In this document: piece after piece, positions 14,713 to 21,658 of the stretch
How the letters are laid out: each line of letters opens with the position of its first letter
Numbering within the stretch: the first letter of the stretch is position 1
Virus record (IMG/VR): IMGVR_UViG_3300048922_000157
Span: 1 to 22,453 of that record
Direction: 5' to 3' (one strand)
DNA from: a virus
DNA: 22,453 bases
Notes under the pieces: generated by a model
The model's database searches: none
Told to the model about the DNA's origin: nothing
Seen by the model: the letters and a program-made list of their open reading frames with translations, nothing else
Program-made: the position numbers and the translations under genes

Positions 14713-14720
14713 CCCGTTAA

Positions 14721-14741
14721 CCGGTCAGCCAGGCTGGCCGG
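14721..14741 (+). other. Intergenic hairpin after FII
   Basis: CCGGTCAG (14721-14728) and CTGGCCGG (14734-14741) pair over 8 positions, including one G-U wobble, around a CCAGG loop. No U-tract follows, so it is probably an mRNA-stabilising or processing element downstream of the highly expressed sheath and tube genes (inference), like the one between O and N. Confidence 0.5.
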
Positions 14742-14772
14742 TCACTTACTCACATTCAAAGAGAGCAACATC

Positions 14773-15081
14773 ATGGAAAACATCAACGAAACCGCCACCA
14801 TCGAAACCGAAAACCCAAACATTGTGATCCTCGATAATCCAATCATGCGCGGTGAGCAAAAAATCGAACAGGTGACCGTGTCCAAACCCAACGCCGGTAC
14901 TCTGCGCGGTGTGAGTCTGGCCTCGCTGGCAAACTCTGACGTCGATGCGCTGATTAAGGTGCTGCCGCGCATGACGTACCCGGCGCTGACCGAGCCCGAG
15001 GTCATGCGTCTGGAAGCATCAGACCTGATTTTGTTCGCCGGTAAGGTGGTCGGTTTTTTGTCGCCATCTTCGGCTCGCTGA
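14773..15081 (+). CDS. E: Tail assembly chaperone gpE (short, unshifted product)
   Basis: gpE is the short form of the P2 tail assembly chaperone, which coats the tape measure before tube polymerisation. The 102-residue product is made by ribosomes that do not shift. The core is IMRGEQKIEQVTVSKPNAGTLRGVSLASLANSDVDALIKVLPRMTYPALTEPEVMRLEASDLILFAGKVVGF, typical of the P2 E / Mu gp41-like tail assembly family. The ATG at 14773 follows GAGAG. A slippery T-TTT-TTG at 15054-15060 near the end allows the extended product. Confidence 0.93.
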   Translation: MENINETATIETENPNIVILDNPIMRGEQKIEQVTVSKPNAGTLRGVSLASLANSDVDALIKVLPRMTYPALTEPEVMRLEASDLILFAGKVVGFLSPSSAR

Positions 15082-15236
15082 CGTTCCCGGACAACCTTTC
15101 GGTCGATGACCTGATGGCGGATATCGCGGTGATATTTCACTGGCCGCCATCAGAGCTGAATTCCCTGAGCGTGACCGAGCTCATCACATGGCGCGAAAAG
15201 GCGCTGCAGCGAAGCGGACACCACCATGAGCAATAA
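14773..15236 (+). CDS. E': Tail assembly chaperone gpE+E' (programmed -1 frameshift product)
   Basis: The E frame contains T-TTT-TTG (15054-15060), decoded GGT-TTT-TTG in the zero frame. A -1 slip makes the next codon GTC starting at 15060, and the frame then stays open to the TAA at 15234-15236. The fused product has 154 residues: 96 from E plus 58 from E'. The E' part (FGSLTFPDNLSVDDLMADIAVIFHWPPSELNSLSVTELITWREKAL) is the GpE family, with the FHWPPSE signature. P2 uses the same kind of -1 shift at TTTTTTG, and paired short and long chaperones are general in long-tailed phages. The start of T overlaps the end of E' (ATGAGCAATAA). Confidence 0.92.
15054..15060 (+). promoter_or_regulatory. 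Slippery site for -1 frameshift (E to E')
   Basis: The heptamer T TTT TTG is in the correct phase relative to the E frame for a -1 slip, and 58 codons are open in the -1 frame behind it. The GC-rich sequence just downstream may add a pausing structure, which I did not establish. Confidence 0.88.
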
Positions 15237-17682
15237 CGTCAGGATTGAGGTACTGCTGAACGCAGTAGACCGGGCAAGTCGACCGCTTAAAGCTATCCAG
15301 ACTGCCAGCAAGACCCTTGCTGGCGATATCCGCACTTCTCAAAACAGCCTGCGCGATCTGAATGCGCAGGCGTCCCGAATTGACGGATTCAGGAAAGCGA
15401 GCGCACAGCTTGCCGTGACAGGCCAGTCGCTTAACAAGGCGAAACAGGAAGCCGCCGCGCTGGCCGTGCAGTTTAAAAACACGCAGAACCCCACAACCGC
15501 GCAGGCGCGCGCGATGGAGGCGGCAAAGAAATCCGCCGCTGACCTGCAGCTCAAATACAACAGCCTCAGGCAGTCGGTGCAGCGCCAGCGCACGGAGCTC
15601 GCACAGGCCGGAATTAATACCCGTACTCTGTCGGCGGATGAGCGCCGCCTGAAAACCAGCATCAGCGAGACCACCGCGCAGCTAAACCGGCAGCGCGGGG
15701 CGCTGGCGCGGGTCAGTCAACAGCAGGCGCGACTGAGTCGCGTTAAAGAGCGTTATCAGGCCGGTAAATCCCTTGCCGGAGGCGCTGCAGCGGCAGGCGC
15801 GGCGGGCGTCGGTATCGCCACGGCGGGAACGATAGCCGGAGTGAAATTACTCACACCCGGTTATGACTTTGCACAGAAAAACTCTGAGCTGCAGGCCGTG
15901 CTCGGGGTCGAAAAACAGTCGCCCGAAATGGAGGCGCTGCGCAAACAAGCGCGCCAGCTCGGGGACAATACCGCTGCGTCTGCAGATGATGCGGCGAGCG
16001 CGCAGATTATCATTGCGAAAAGCGGCGGGGATGCCGCAGCGATTCAGGCGGCGACGCCGGTCACGCTGAATATGGCGCTGTCTAACCGTCGCTCGATGGA
16101 AGAAAACGCCGCGCTGCTGACGGGTATGAAATCCGCGTTTCAGATGTCAAACGACCAGATCGCACACATCGGCGACGTGTTGTCGATGACCATGAACAAA
16201 ACGGCCGCTGACTTTGACGGGCTGAGCGACGCGCTGACCTATGCTGCGCCGGTGGCAAAAAATGCCGGGGTCAGTATCGAGCAGACCGCCGCGATGGTCG
16301 GCGCGCTCCATGACGCCAAAATCACCGGCTCGATGGCGGGGACGGGCAGCCGTGCCGTCCTGAGTCGCCTGCAGGCTCCGACCGGTAAGGCATACGAGGC
16401 AATCAAAGAGCTCGGCGTTAAAACGTCTGACAGCAAGGGCAACACGCGCCCGATATTCGCCATTCTGAAAGAAATGCAGCGCAGTTTTGAGAAAAATAAT
16501 CTCGGAACAAGCCAGAAAGGCGAGTACATGAAAACCATCTTTGGTGAGGAAGCCAGCTCGGCGGCGGCGGTACTGATGACCGCGGCATCAAGCGGCAAGC
16601 TCGACCAGCTCACGGCGGCGTTTAAAGCCTCGGACGGGAAAACCGCTGAGCTCGTTAAAATCATGCAGGACAACCTCGGCGGTGACTTCAAAGAATTTCA
16701 GTCAGCCTATGAGGCCGTCGGTACTGACCTGTTTGACCAGCAGGAGGGCTCACTGCGTGAGCTCACTAAAACCGCCACGAAATATGTTTTAAAGCTCGAC
16801 GGCTGGATCACCAATAACAAAACACTTGCGTCAACCATCGGGTTAATTGCAGGTGGTGGGCTGGCGCTGATTGGCGTGCTGGGCGGGATTGGCCTGATAG
16901 CGTGGCCGGTGGTAACGGGTTTCAACGTGATTATGGCCGCTGCCGGTGTTCTCGGTGCAAATCTGGCCGCAATGGGGGCGGCCATTGTCTCTGTGCTCGG
17001 GGCGCTTACCTGGCCGATTGTGGCTATTGGCGTTGCCATCATCGCCGGTGCGCTGCTCATCCGCAAATACTGGGAGCCAATAAGCGCATTTTTCTCAGGC
17101 GTAATGGAGGGGATAAAGCAGGCTTTTGCCCCTGTAGTGGAGTTATTCGAACCGTTAAAGCCGGTTTTTGACTGGCTGGGTGACAAACTCAAAGCGGCGT
17201 GGCAGTGGTTTAAAGACCTGATCGCACCGGTTAAGTCGACGCAGGAGACGCTCGACAGCTGCAAAAATGCGGGTGTGATGTTCGGTAAGATGCTGGCCGA
17301 AGCGCTGATGTTACCGCTCAAAAGCTTTAATACATTGCGTACCGGCGTTAACTGGTTACTGGAAAAGCTCGGGGTTATCAATAAAGAATCGACCGACCTT
17401 GACCAGAAGGCCGCAAAAGCCAATGCCGCCGCCGGCTCGCAAAATGAATCTTATATTCCGACAACCCCAACATATGGCGGTTATCAGGCATATCAGCCGG
17501 TAACGGCGCCGACGGGTAAGACTTACGTCGATCAGAGCAAGCCAGAATATAACATCAACCTGAATGGTGGCATCGCGCCGGGCAGCGACCTCGACCGTCA
17601 GCTGCGTGAGGCTGTCGATAAACTCGACCGTGAAAACCGTGCGCGTCAGCGCTCAAGTATGCGTCATGACTCAAGGGGATAA
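15226..17682 (+). CDS. T: Tail tape measure protein gpT
   Basis: gpT sets tail length and is ejected with the DNA. At 818 residues it is close to P2 gpT (815), so the tail length should be P2-like. It begins MSNNVRIEVLLNAVDRASRPLKAIQTASKTL, followed by a long coiled coil to about residue 180. Gly/Ala-rich hydrophobic stretches lie at about 184-208 and, much longer, about 537-613 (IGLIAGGGLALIGVLGG...AGALLIRKYW), as expected for membrane insertion during ejection. Residues about 215-500 hold the phage_min_tail TP901-type core (LLTGMKSAFQMSNDQIAHIGDVLSMTMNKTAADFDGLSDAL). The start overlaps the E' end. Confidence 0.96.
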   Translation: MSNNVRIEVLLNAVDRASRPLKAIQTASKTLAGDIRTSQNSLRDLNAQASRIDGFRKASAQLAVTGQSLNKAKQEAAALAVQFKNTQNPTTAQARAMEAAKKSAADLQLKYNSLRQSVQRQRTELAQAGINTRTLSADERRLKTSISETTAQLNRQRGALARVSQQQARLSRVKERYQAGKSLAGGAAAAGAAGVGIATAGTIAGVKLLTPGYDFAQKNSELQAVLGVEKQSPEMEALRKQARQLGDNTAASADDAASAQIIIAKSGGDAAAIQAATPVTLNMALSNRRSMEENAALLTGMKSAFQMSNDQIAHIGDVLSMTMNKTAADFDGLSDALTYAAPVAKNAGVSIEQTAAMVGALHDAKITGSMAGTGSRAVLSRLQAPTGKAYEAIKELGVKTSDSKGNTRPIFAILKEMQRSFEKNNLGTSQKGEYMKTIFGEEASSAAAVLMTAASSGKLDQLTAAFKASDGKTAELVKIMQDNLGGDFKEFQSAYEAVGTDLFDQQEGSLRELTKTATKYVLKLDGWITNNKTLASTIGLIAGGGLALIGVLGGIGLIAWPVVTGFNVIMAAAGVLGANLAAMGAAIVSVLGALTWPIVAIGVAIIAGALLIRKYWEPISAFFSGVMEGIKQAFAPVVELFEPLKPVFDWLGDKLKAAWQWFKDLIAPVKSTQETLDSCKNAGVMFGKMLAEALMLPLKSFNTLRTGVNWLLEKLGVINKESTDLDQKAAKANAAAGSQNESYIPTTPTYGGYQAYQPVTAPTGKTYVDQSKPEYNINLNGGIAPGSDLDRQLREAVDKLDRENRARQRSSMRHDSRG

Positions 17683-17685
17683 AGC

Positions 17686-18150
17686 ATGTTAATGGTTTTA
17701 GGTTTGTTTGTGTTTGAGCGCCGCACGCTGCCCTATCAGTCGATGCAGTATTCGAAGGATTACCGCTGGGCGTCAAATGACCGTATCGGCAAGCCTCCGG
17801 CTTACCAGTATCTCGGGGAAGGGGAAACCACGCGCACGCTGTCGGGCGTGCTCTATCCCGAAATTACCGGCGGACGTCTGTCACTGACCGCCATCGAGCT
17901 GATGGCAGACGAGGGGCGCGCGTGGCCGCTGATTGACGGAACGGGCATGATCCACGGCATGTATGTCATCGACAAAGTGACGCATACGCACACCGAGCTA
18001 TTCAGCGACGGCGCGGCGAGAAAAATCGAGTTTAGCCTGTCCCTTAAGCGGGTCGATAAATCGCTGGCGGCCATTTATGGCGACCTGAAAACGCAGGCCG
18101 ACAATCTGGTCACGTCTGCCGGTGACTGGCTGGGAGGGCTGGCAGGATGA
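17686..18150 (+). CDS. U: Tail tip assembly protein gpU
   Basis: gpU is required for P2 tail tip assembly, next to the hub. The 154 residues compare with 159 in P2. Conserved features are MLMVLGLFVFERRTLPYQSMQYSKDYRW, LGEGETTRTLSGVLYPEITGG and AWPLIDGTGMIHGMYVIDKV. The ATG at 17686 lies three bases after the T stop with a GGGG ribosome site; a second ATG at 17692 is possible. Its end overlaps D. Confidence 0.95.
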   Translation: MLMVLGLFVFERRTLPYQSMQYSKDYRWASNDRIGKPPAYQYLGEGETTRTLSGVLYPEITGGRLSLTAIELMADEGRAWPLIDGTGMIHGMYVIDKVTHTHTELFSDGAARKIEFSLSLKRVDKSLAAIYGDLKTQADNLVTSAGDWLGGLAG

Positions 18151-19313
18151 TTACAGGAATGGATATTCAGGCCGGGGCGAAGATAGCACCGGCGTTTATG
18201 CTCAAGCTGGATAACGACGATATCACCCAGGATTTTAGTGACCGTCTTATCAGTCTGACCATGACCGACAATCGCGGATTCGAGGCCGACCAGCTCGATA
18301 TCGAGCTCGATGACACTGACGGTCAGATAGCTTTGCCACCGCGCGGCGAAACGTTGACGCTGTGGTTAGGCTGGCAGGGATCCGCGCTGATAAAAAAAGG
18401 GACGTTCACGGTCGACGAAATCGAGCACAGGGGCGCACCTGATACGCTGACCATCCGGGGGCGAAGCGCCGATTTTCGCGGGACGCTGAACTCGCGCCGG
18501 GAACAGTCATGGCATGACACCACGCTCGGGCAAATTGTGGAGACGATTGCGGCACGCAATAAGCTGACGGCCAGCGTGGCCGACACGCTGAAAGCCGTCG
18601 CCGCGCCTCACATTGACCAGTCGCAGGAATCCGACGCGGTGTTTCTGTCCCGCCTGGCTGACCGGAACGGGGCGTCGGTTTCGGTAAAAGCGGGGAAACT
18701 GTTATTTCTGAAAGCGGGGAGCGGTAAGACGGCCAGCGGTAAGCCCATTCCGCAGATGACGCTTGAGCGCTGCGACGGCGATCGTCATCAGTTTGCCATT
18801 GCTGACCGGGAAGCCTATACCGGCGTGACGGCGAAATGGCTGCACACTAAAGACCCGAAGCCGCAAAAGCAAAAGGTGAAGCTCAAGAGAAAGCCCAAAG
18901 AGAAGCACCTCCGCGCGCTGCAGCACCCGAAAGCGACAAAAGCCCCGGCAAAGACTAAAGCCAAAAAAGAGCAGGAAGCGCGCGAGGGTGAGTATATGGC
19001 CGGTGAAGCTGACAACGTGCTGGAGCTGACGACCATCTACGCGACTAAGGCGCAGGCCATGCGCGCCGCTCAGGCGAAGTGGGACAAGCTACAGCGTGGT
19101 GTCGCTGAGTTTTCAATCTCGCTGGCTATTGGCCGCGCCGATTTATTTCCTGAAACGCCAATCGCGGTGAAAGGCTTTAAGCGCGTCATAGACGAGCAGG
19201 TGTGGATAATCAGCCGGGTGGTGCATAACCTCAACGGGAGCGGCTACACGACGGGCTTAGAGCTTGAGGTTAAGGTTTCGGATGTGGAGTACGAAAGCGA
19301 AGAATTAGAATAG
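18147..19313 (+). CDS. D: Baseplate hub protein gpD
   Basis: gpD forms the central hub to which the spike V and tube attach; it belongs to the phage late control D family, related to T4 gp27 and VgrG. At 388 residues it is close to P2 gpD (387). Features are APAFMLKLDNDDITQDFSDRLISLTMTDNRGFEADQLDIELDD, the LGQIVETIAARNKLTASVADTL helix and SDAVFLSRLADRNGASVSVKAGKLLFLKAG. A strongly basic linker (KQKVKLKRKPKEKHLRAL...KAPAKTKAKKEQE, about 233-273) interrupts the domain, as in relatives. The ATG at 18147 overlaps the U stop; a second Met at codon 5 is possible. Confidence 0.96.
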   Translation: MITGMDIQAGAKIAPAFMLKLDNDDITQDFSDRLISLTMTDNRGFEADQLDIELDDTDGQIALPPRGETLTLWLGWQGSALIKKGTFTVDEIEHRGAPDTLTIRGRSADFRGTLNSRREQSWHDTTLGQIVETIAARNKLTASVADTLKAVAAPHIDQSQESDAVFLSRLADRNGASVSVKAGKLLFLKAGSGKTASGKPIPQMTLERCDGDRHQFAIADREAYTGVTAKWLHTKDPKPQKQKVKLKRKPKEKHLRALQHPKATKAPAKTKAKKEQEAREGEYMAGEADNVLELTTIYATKAQAMRAAQAKWDKLQRGVAEFSISLAIGRADLFPETPIAVKGFKRVIDEQVWIISRVVHNLNGSGYTTGLELEVKVSDVEYESEELE

Positions 19314-19327
19314 TAATTTTATTCTAA
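19305..19327 (+). other. AT-rich inverted repeat at the D stop codon
   Basis: TTAGAATA (19305-19312) and TATTCTAA (19320-19327) are perfect 8-bp arms around a 7-base loop that includes the D stop codon. No proper U-tract follows, so it is at best a weak terminator, which would let late transcription run into ogr. Confidence 0.4.
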
Positions 19328-19331
19328 CTAT

Positions 19332-19360
19332 TTGTTATAAATGGATAAATTGAGTAAAAT
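19332..19360 (+). promoter_or_regulatory. Sigma70-type promoter for ogr
   Basis: TTGTTA (19332-19337) and TAAAAT (19355-19360) are separated by 17 bases and match the sigma70 boxes in 4 of 6 and 5 of 6 positions. The predicted start near 19367 leaves a leader of about 26 bases to ogr. P2 ogr also has its own early promoter, so the activator can be made before the late operons are on. Confidence 0.65.
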
Positions 19361-19392
19361 TAGCGCATCGGAAATTAAATGAGGTGCTCGCC

Positions 19393-19614
19393 ATGTTTCA
19401 CTGTCCAAAATGCCATTTTGCCGCTCACGCTCGCACAAGTCGCTATTTTACTGACACGACTAAAGAGCGCTATCACCAGTGCACAAACATCAACTGCAGC
19501 GCGACATTTGTGACCACCGAAACGGTCGAGCGCTTTATCGTATCGCCAGGAGCAATTGTTCCCGCTCCACCACATCCCACAACATCCGGGCAACAAAAGA
19601 TGAATTGGATGTGA
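19393..19614 (+). CDS. ogr: Late gene transcription activator Ogr
   Basis: Ogr is the small zinc-finger activator that binds upstream of all P2 late promoters and contacts the RNA polymerase alpha subunit. I chose the ATG at 19393 (MFHCPKC), giving 73 residues against 72 in P2, with GAGG 8 bases upstream; a GTG at 19384 would add MLA. The zinc-binding pattern is C4-x2-C7-x22-C30-x4-C35, and the ARTSRYFTDTTKERYHQC block is almost identical to P2. The C-terminus ends SGQQKMNWM, as in the family. Its targets here would be the promoters ahead of O/P, V and FI. Confidence 0.96.
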   Translation: MFHCPKCHFAAHARTSRYFTDTTKERYHQCTNINCSATFVTTETVERFIVSPGAIVPAPPHPTTSGQQKMNWM

Positions 19615-19658
19615 GAAGAAGTTGGTAGGAGTAATCTGTATATGATATTTGTTAATTC

Positions 19659-19678
19659 TTGTTTGTCCTAACAAACAA
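19659..19678. repeat. Perfect inverted repeat between ogr and the orphan gene
   Basis: TTGTTTGT (19659-19666) and ACAAACAA (19671-19678) are perfect 8-bp arms with a CCTA spacer. No T-run follows on the plus strand, so an operator for the small gene that starts 38 bases later, or an mRNA hairpin after ogr, are both possible. The ligand is unknown. Confidence 0.55.
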
Positions 19679-19716
19679 TAGTCTTGGCCTAATAGAAAAC
19701 TACGAGAAATTTACAA

Positions 19717-19926
19717 ATGACTTTTGAACAATATATGGCAGAAATTCGCAGCATAAATGAGCAACTTCAAGACATTTCGAATAAAACGGCAAATCAAGCC
19801 TTAGCAAATTGCGCAAACTCATCTAATCCACTATTTGTTGATCTCATGCGTCGTCAAGCTGATTTGACGTTACGTTCGCATAAGCTGACTGAGAAAATGA
19901 TGGAGCAACTAGATATTGAAAAATAA
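19717..19926 (+). CDS. Small hypothetical protein between ogr and the attachment site
   Basis: I do not recognise this 69-residue protein. It is hydrophilic and mostly helical (MTFEQYMAEIRSINEQLQDISNK...FVDLMRRQADLTLRSHKLTEKMMEQLDIEK), with heptad-like leucines suggesting a short coiled coil, no membrane segment and one Cys. Base composition is AT-rich compared with the phage structural genes, and codon use resembles cargo genes. It is not part of P2 itself, where ogr is followed by attP. The ribosome site is weak (ACGAGAAA). It could be a small lysogenic-conversion or regulatory protein; function unknown. Confidence 0.55.
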   Translation: MTFEQYMAEIRSINEQLQDISNKTANQALANCANSSNPLFVDLMRRQADLTLRSHKLTEKMMEQLDIEK

Positions 19927-20020
19927 AAATCAAATAGCAGTTCATGTTCATGCAATAGTATTCAACGAAATGATTGATGCTTAGTTTCTTAAAGCCAAAC
20001 AAATGTGTTTGGTGTTTAGC

Positions 20021-20052
20021 ATCTTAAAAAGAAAGCCCCGCATTCGCGGGGC
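20021..20052 (-). terminator. Minus-strand intrinsic terminator near the prophage right end
   Basis: GCCCCGC (20035-20041) and GCGGGGC (20046-20052) form a perfect 7-bp stem with a 4-base loop. On the minus strand the stem is followed by TTTCTTTTT, so it stops leftward transcription. No minus-strand gene lies to its right in the prophage. In the circular phage, int reads toward att from the other side, so this may be the int terminator separated from int by integration (inference). Confidence 0.7.
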
Positions 20053-20064
20053 CTGTAGTAACGA

Positions 20065-20083
20065 TGTGGTCAATATGTGGACG
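20065..20083 (+). other. Tandem integrase arm-type-like boxes; prophage right junction (attR) nearby
   Basis: TGTGGTCA (20065-20072) and TGTGGACG (20076-20083) are two direct copies, 11 bases apart. Each differs by one base from TGTGGACA, the arm-binding consensus I recall for P2 integrase. Their place beyond ogr is where the ogr-side arm of attP sits in P2. The crossover core should then lie close by, probably within 20084-20128, but it cannot be fixed without the left junction. Confidence 0.5.
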
Positions 20084-20128
20084 CGACCTGAAACAAATCC
20101 TTTTATTTCAAATGGTTGTGGCGCATTT

Positions 20129-20152
20129 AAAAGCTCCTGAGGGAGCCTTTTT
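20129..20152 (+). terminator. Bidirectional-looking terminator just before the host promoter
   Basis: AAAAGCTCC and GGAGC followed by CTTTTT form a stem (GCTCC 20133-20137, GGAGC 20142-20146) with a TGAG loop; flanking A and T runs make it usable in both directions. It is probably chromosomal, isolating the MarR-GNAT gene from upstream or prophage transcription. Confidence 0.75.
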
Positions 20153-20159
20153 AATATGT

Positions 20160-20208
20160 TTGACAATCCCTCATCATTTAGTTGTATAGTACAACTAAAT
20201 GATGAGGG
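20160..20208 (+). promoter_or_regulatory. Promoter with overlapping 18-bp palindromic operator (MarR-type)
   Basis: A consensus -35 TTGACA (20160-20165) and a -10 TATAGT (20185-20190) are separated by 19 bases. Two perfect 18-base arms at 20168-20185 and 20191-20208, with a 5-base centre ATAGT, cover the spacer, the -10, the start and the GAGGG ribosome site of the following gene. The inner part, TTGTATAGTACAA, has the look of MarR-family operators. Autorepression by the gene product is the obvious inference. Confidence 0.85.
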
Positions 20209-20214
20209 CAAAAC

Positions 20215-21168
20215 ATGCACAGCGAAACCCCGGTAGTCAGTGTTATTCGACGTTCCTCGCGCCTCATGGTGCGAGAGTTAGGTTTTATGGCCTCGACCCT
20301 GGCCTCAACAAATTACTCCCCTTCGGCCGTCCATACCCTGGTCGAAATCGCCTTACGCAAAAAGATGACGGCGAGTCAGCTGGTGCAGCTGCTGGGCCTT
20401 GAAAAGTCCAGCGTCAGCCGGATGCTGGCTCGTCTGATTGCCGCGGGCGAACTCGAGGAGGTGATTTCACCTGAAGATGCGAGAGCGAAGAGCCTCAGGC
20501 TGACCGCGAAAGGTCATGAGACGGTCAGTAAAATTAATACCTTTAGCAACGAGCGCGTGGTCTCAGCAATAAAGCGTCTTGCTCCTGCCCAGCAGCAGAC
20601 CATTTCTGAGGGACTCTCCCTTTATGCCAACGCGCTGCTGGCGTGCCGTGAAAAAGGCAACGACACGCGCCTCGACGAACTCACGATCGTTAAGGGGTAT
20701 ACTCCCGGCATGATTGGCCGTATCGCGGAGATGCACGGGGTTTATTACGCGCGCGAGCACCTTTTTGGCCGCTTTTTTGAGGTCAAAGTGGCTACAGGTG
20801 TTGCAGAATTTAGTGACCGCCTGGATAAGCCATGCAACCAGATCTGGCTGGCGGTGATGAACGGCAGGATAGTGGGGTCGGTGGCGATAGACGGCGAGGA
20901 TTTAGCGCCGGGTGAAGCCCATCTTCGCTGGTTTATTCTTGACGATGGCTGCCGGGGACACGGGGTGGGGAAAAAACTGTTGACCGAAGCGATGCGCTTT
21001 TGCGACAGCCTTGGTTTCTCTGCCGTGCATCTCTGGACATTCAACAAGCTGACCGCCGCACGACGTTTATACGAATCGTTTGGATTTACGCTCGCCAAAG
21101 AGTGGGAAGGCGACCAGTGGGGAAGCCTGATTACAGAGCAGCAGTTTACACGGTATAAAGACGCCTAA
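20215..21168 (+). CDS. MarR-family regulator fused to GNAT acetyltransferase
   Basis: This is a 317-residue two-domain protein. Residues about 10-145 are a MarR-type winged helix: the recognition part is MTASQLVQLLGLEKSSVSRMLARLIAAGELEE and the wing is SPEDARAKSLRLTAKG. Residues about 155-317 are a GNAT N-acetyltransferase with the acetyl-CoA loop R247-G-H-G-V-G252 (CRGHGVGKKLLTEA), preceded by strand HLRWFILDD and followed by ARRLYESFGF. The acetylated substrate is unknown. The ATG at 20215 is fixed by GAGGG 6 bases upstream. It is preceded by a palindromic operator, so it probably represses itself. It looks chromosomal and intact. It is the first host gene to the right of the prophage. Confidence 0.9.
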   Translation: MHSETPVVSVIRRSSRLMVRELGFMASTLASTNYSPSAVHTLVEIALRKKMTASQLVQLLGLEKSSVSRMLARLIAAGELEEVISPEDARAKSLRLTAKGHETVSKINTFSNERVVSAIKRLAPAQQQTISEGLSLYANALLACREKGNDTRLDELTIVKGYTPGMIGRIAEMHGVYYAREHLFGRFFEVKVATGVAEFSDRLDKPCNQIWLAVMNGRIVGSVAIDGEDLAPGEAHLRWFILDDGCRGHGVGKKLLTEAMRFCDSLGFSAVHLWTFNKLTAARRLYESFGFTLAKEWEGDQWGSLITEQQFTRYKDA

Positions 21169-21178
21169 CCGCCGCGAT

Positions 21179-21200
21179 AAAAAAGGCTCCTTTCGGAGCC
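21179..21200 (-). terminator. Terminator for yciI (minus strand)
   Basis: GGCTCC (21185-21190) and GGAGCC (21195-21200) pair around a TTTC loop. On the minus strand the stem is followed by six T residues, so it ends yciI. On the plus strand the tail is only GCTTT, giving at most weak termination of the convergent MarR-GNAT gene. Confidence 0.85.
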
Positions 21201-21209
21201 GCTTTGGTA

Positions 21210-21506
21210 TCAGAACACTTTCTTATACGGTCGAACCGTCACTTTCGCATACACACCTGCTGCGACATACGGATCTGCGTCAGCCCATGCCTGAGCGGTT
21301 TCCTGAGATTCAAACTCAGCAATCACGGTGGAACCGGCAAAACCGGCGGCACCCGGATCGTTGCTGTCTACTGCAGGCATTGGGCCGGCGGTCAGTAAAC
21401 GGCCCTCATCCTGGAGCAGCTGCAAACGTGCCAGATGCGCAGGGCGCACGGCCTGGCGTTTTTCGAGCGAATCAGCAACATCTTCAGAGTAAATCACGTA
21501 AAACAC
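21210..21506 (-). CDS. yciI: YciI family protein
   Basis: The 98-residue protein is nearly identical to E. coli YciI in length and core ([54 protein letters not shown]). The YCII fold is a ferredoxin-like dimer with conserved His (H24) and Asp (D33) in a putative active site; its reaction in E. coli is not established. It starts with GTG at 21506, as in E. coli, with GGAGC upstream. It is divergent from tonB, and this adjacency is also found in E. coli, so the flank is ordinary chromosome. Confidence 0.95.
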   Translation of the reverse strand: MFYVIYSEDVADSLEKRQAVRPAHLARLQLLQDEGRLLTAGPMPAVDSNDPGAAGFAGSTVIAEFESQETAQAWADADPYVAAGVYAKVTVRPYKKVF

Positions 21507-21658
21507 GGCGAAGCTCCTTAACCGGTAAAAGTGTCAGTTACGTTATGTGAAAGGGCAAACGACTGCAATGTAAAATAAAAACAATGTTAATACCCTGATC
21601 TGAATGCGCCTTTTTTGGCCTCTCATGCGCTAAAGTTGCGTCAGAACAAAGTGTCTTA

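Larger units (their letters stand above)
1..20128. mobile_element. P2-like prophage, right-hand part (partial)
   Basis: The genes from P to ogr follow the P2 order without losses, and nearly every product has the P2 length. The left end is cut by the window edge inside P, so Q, cos, replication, int and repressor genes are not seen. The right limit is an estimate: the last phage-type signals are two integrase arm-like boxes at 20065-20083, and a terminator at 20129-20152 looks chromosomal because it directly precedes a host promoter. All structural genes appear intact, so the late region could be functional. Departures from P2 are an accessory gene between S and V, an empty G-FI junction where P2 has Z/fun, a different holin, and a small orphan gene after ogr. 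Confidence 0.93.

Noticed and set aside
16707-17423. 238-codon open frame on the minus strand opposite the tape measure gene
   Set aside because: Its Ile/Ala/Pro/Ser-rich product is the complement of the hydrophobic part of T; no independent support.
19927-20160. tRNA or tmRNA fragment as the attachment site
   Set aside because: No acceptor-stem or T-loop pattern is visible in this stretch.
19981-20220. 79-codon open frame on the minus strand at the prophage edge
   Set aside because: It runs through a terminator, the putative att arm boxes and the palindromic operator, and has no ribosome site or homology I can see.
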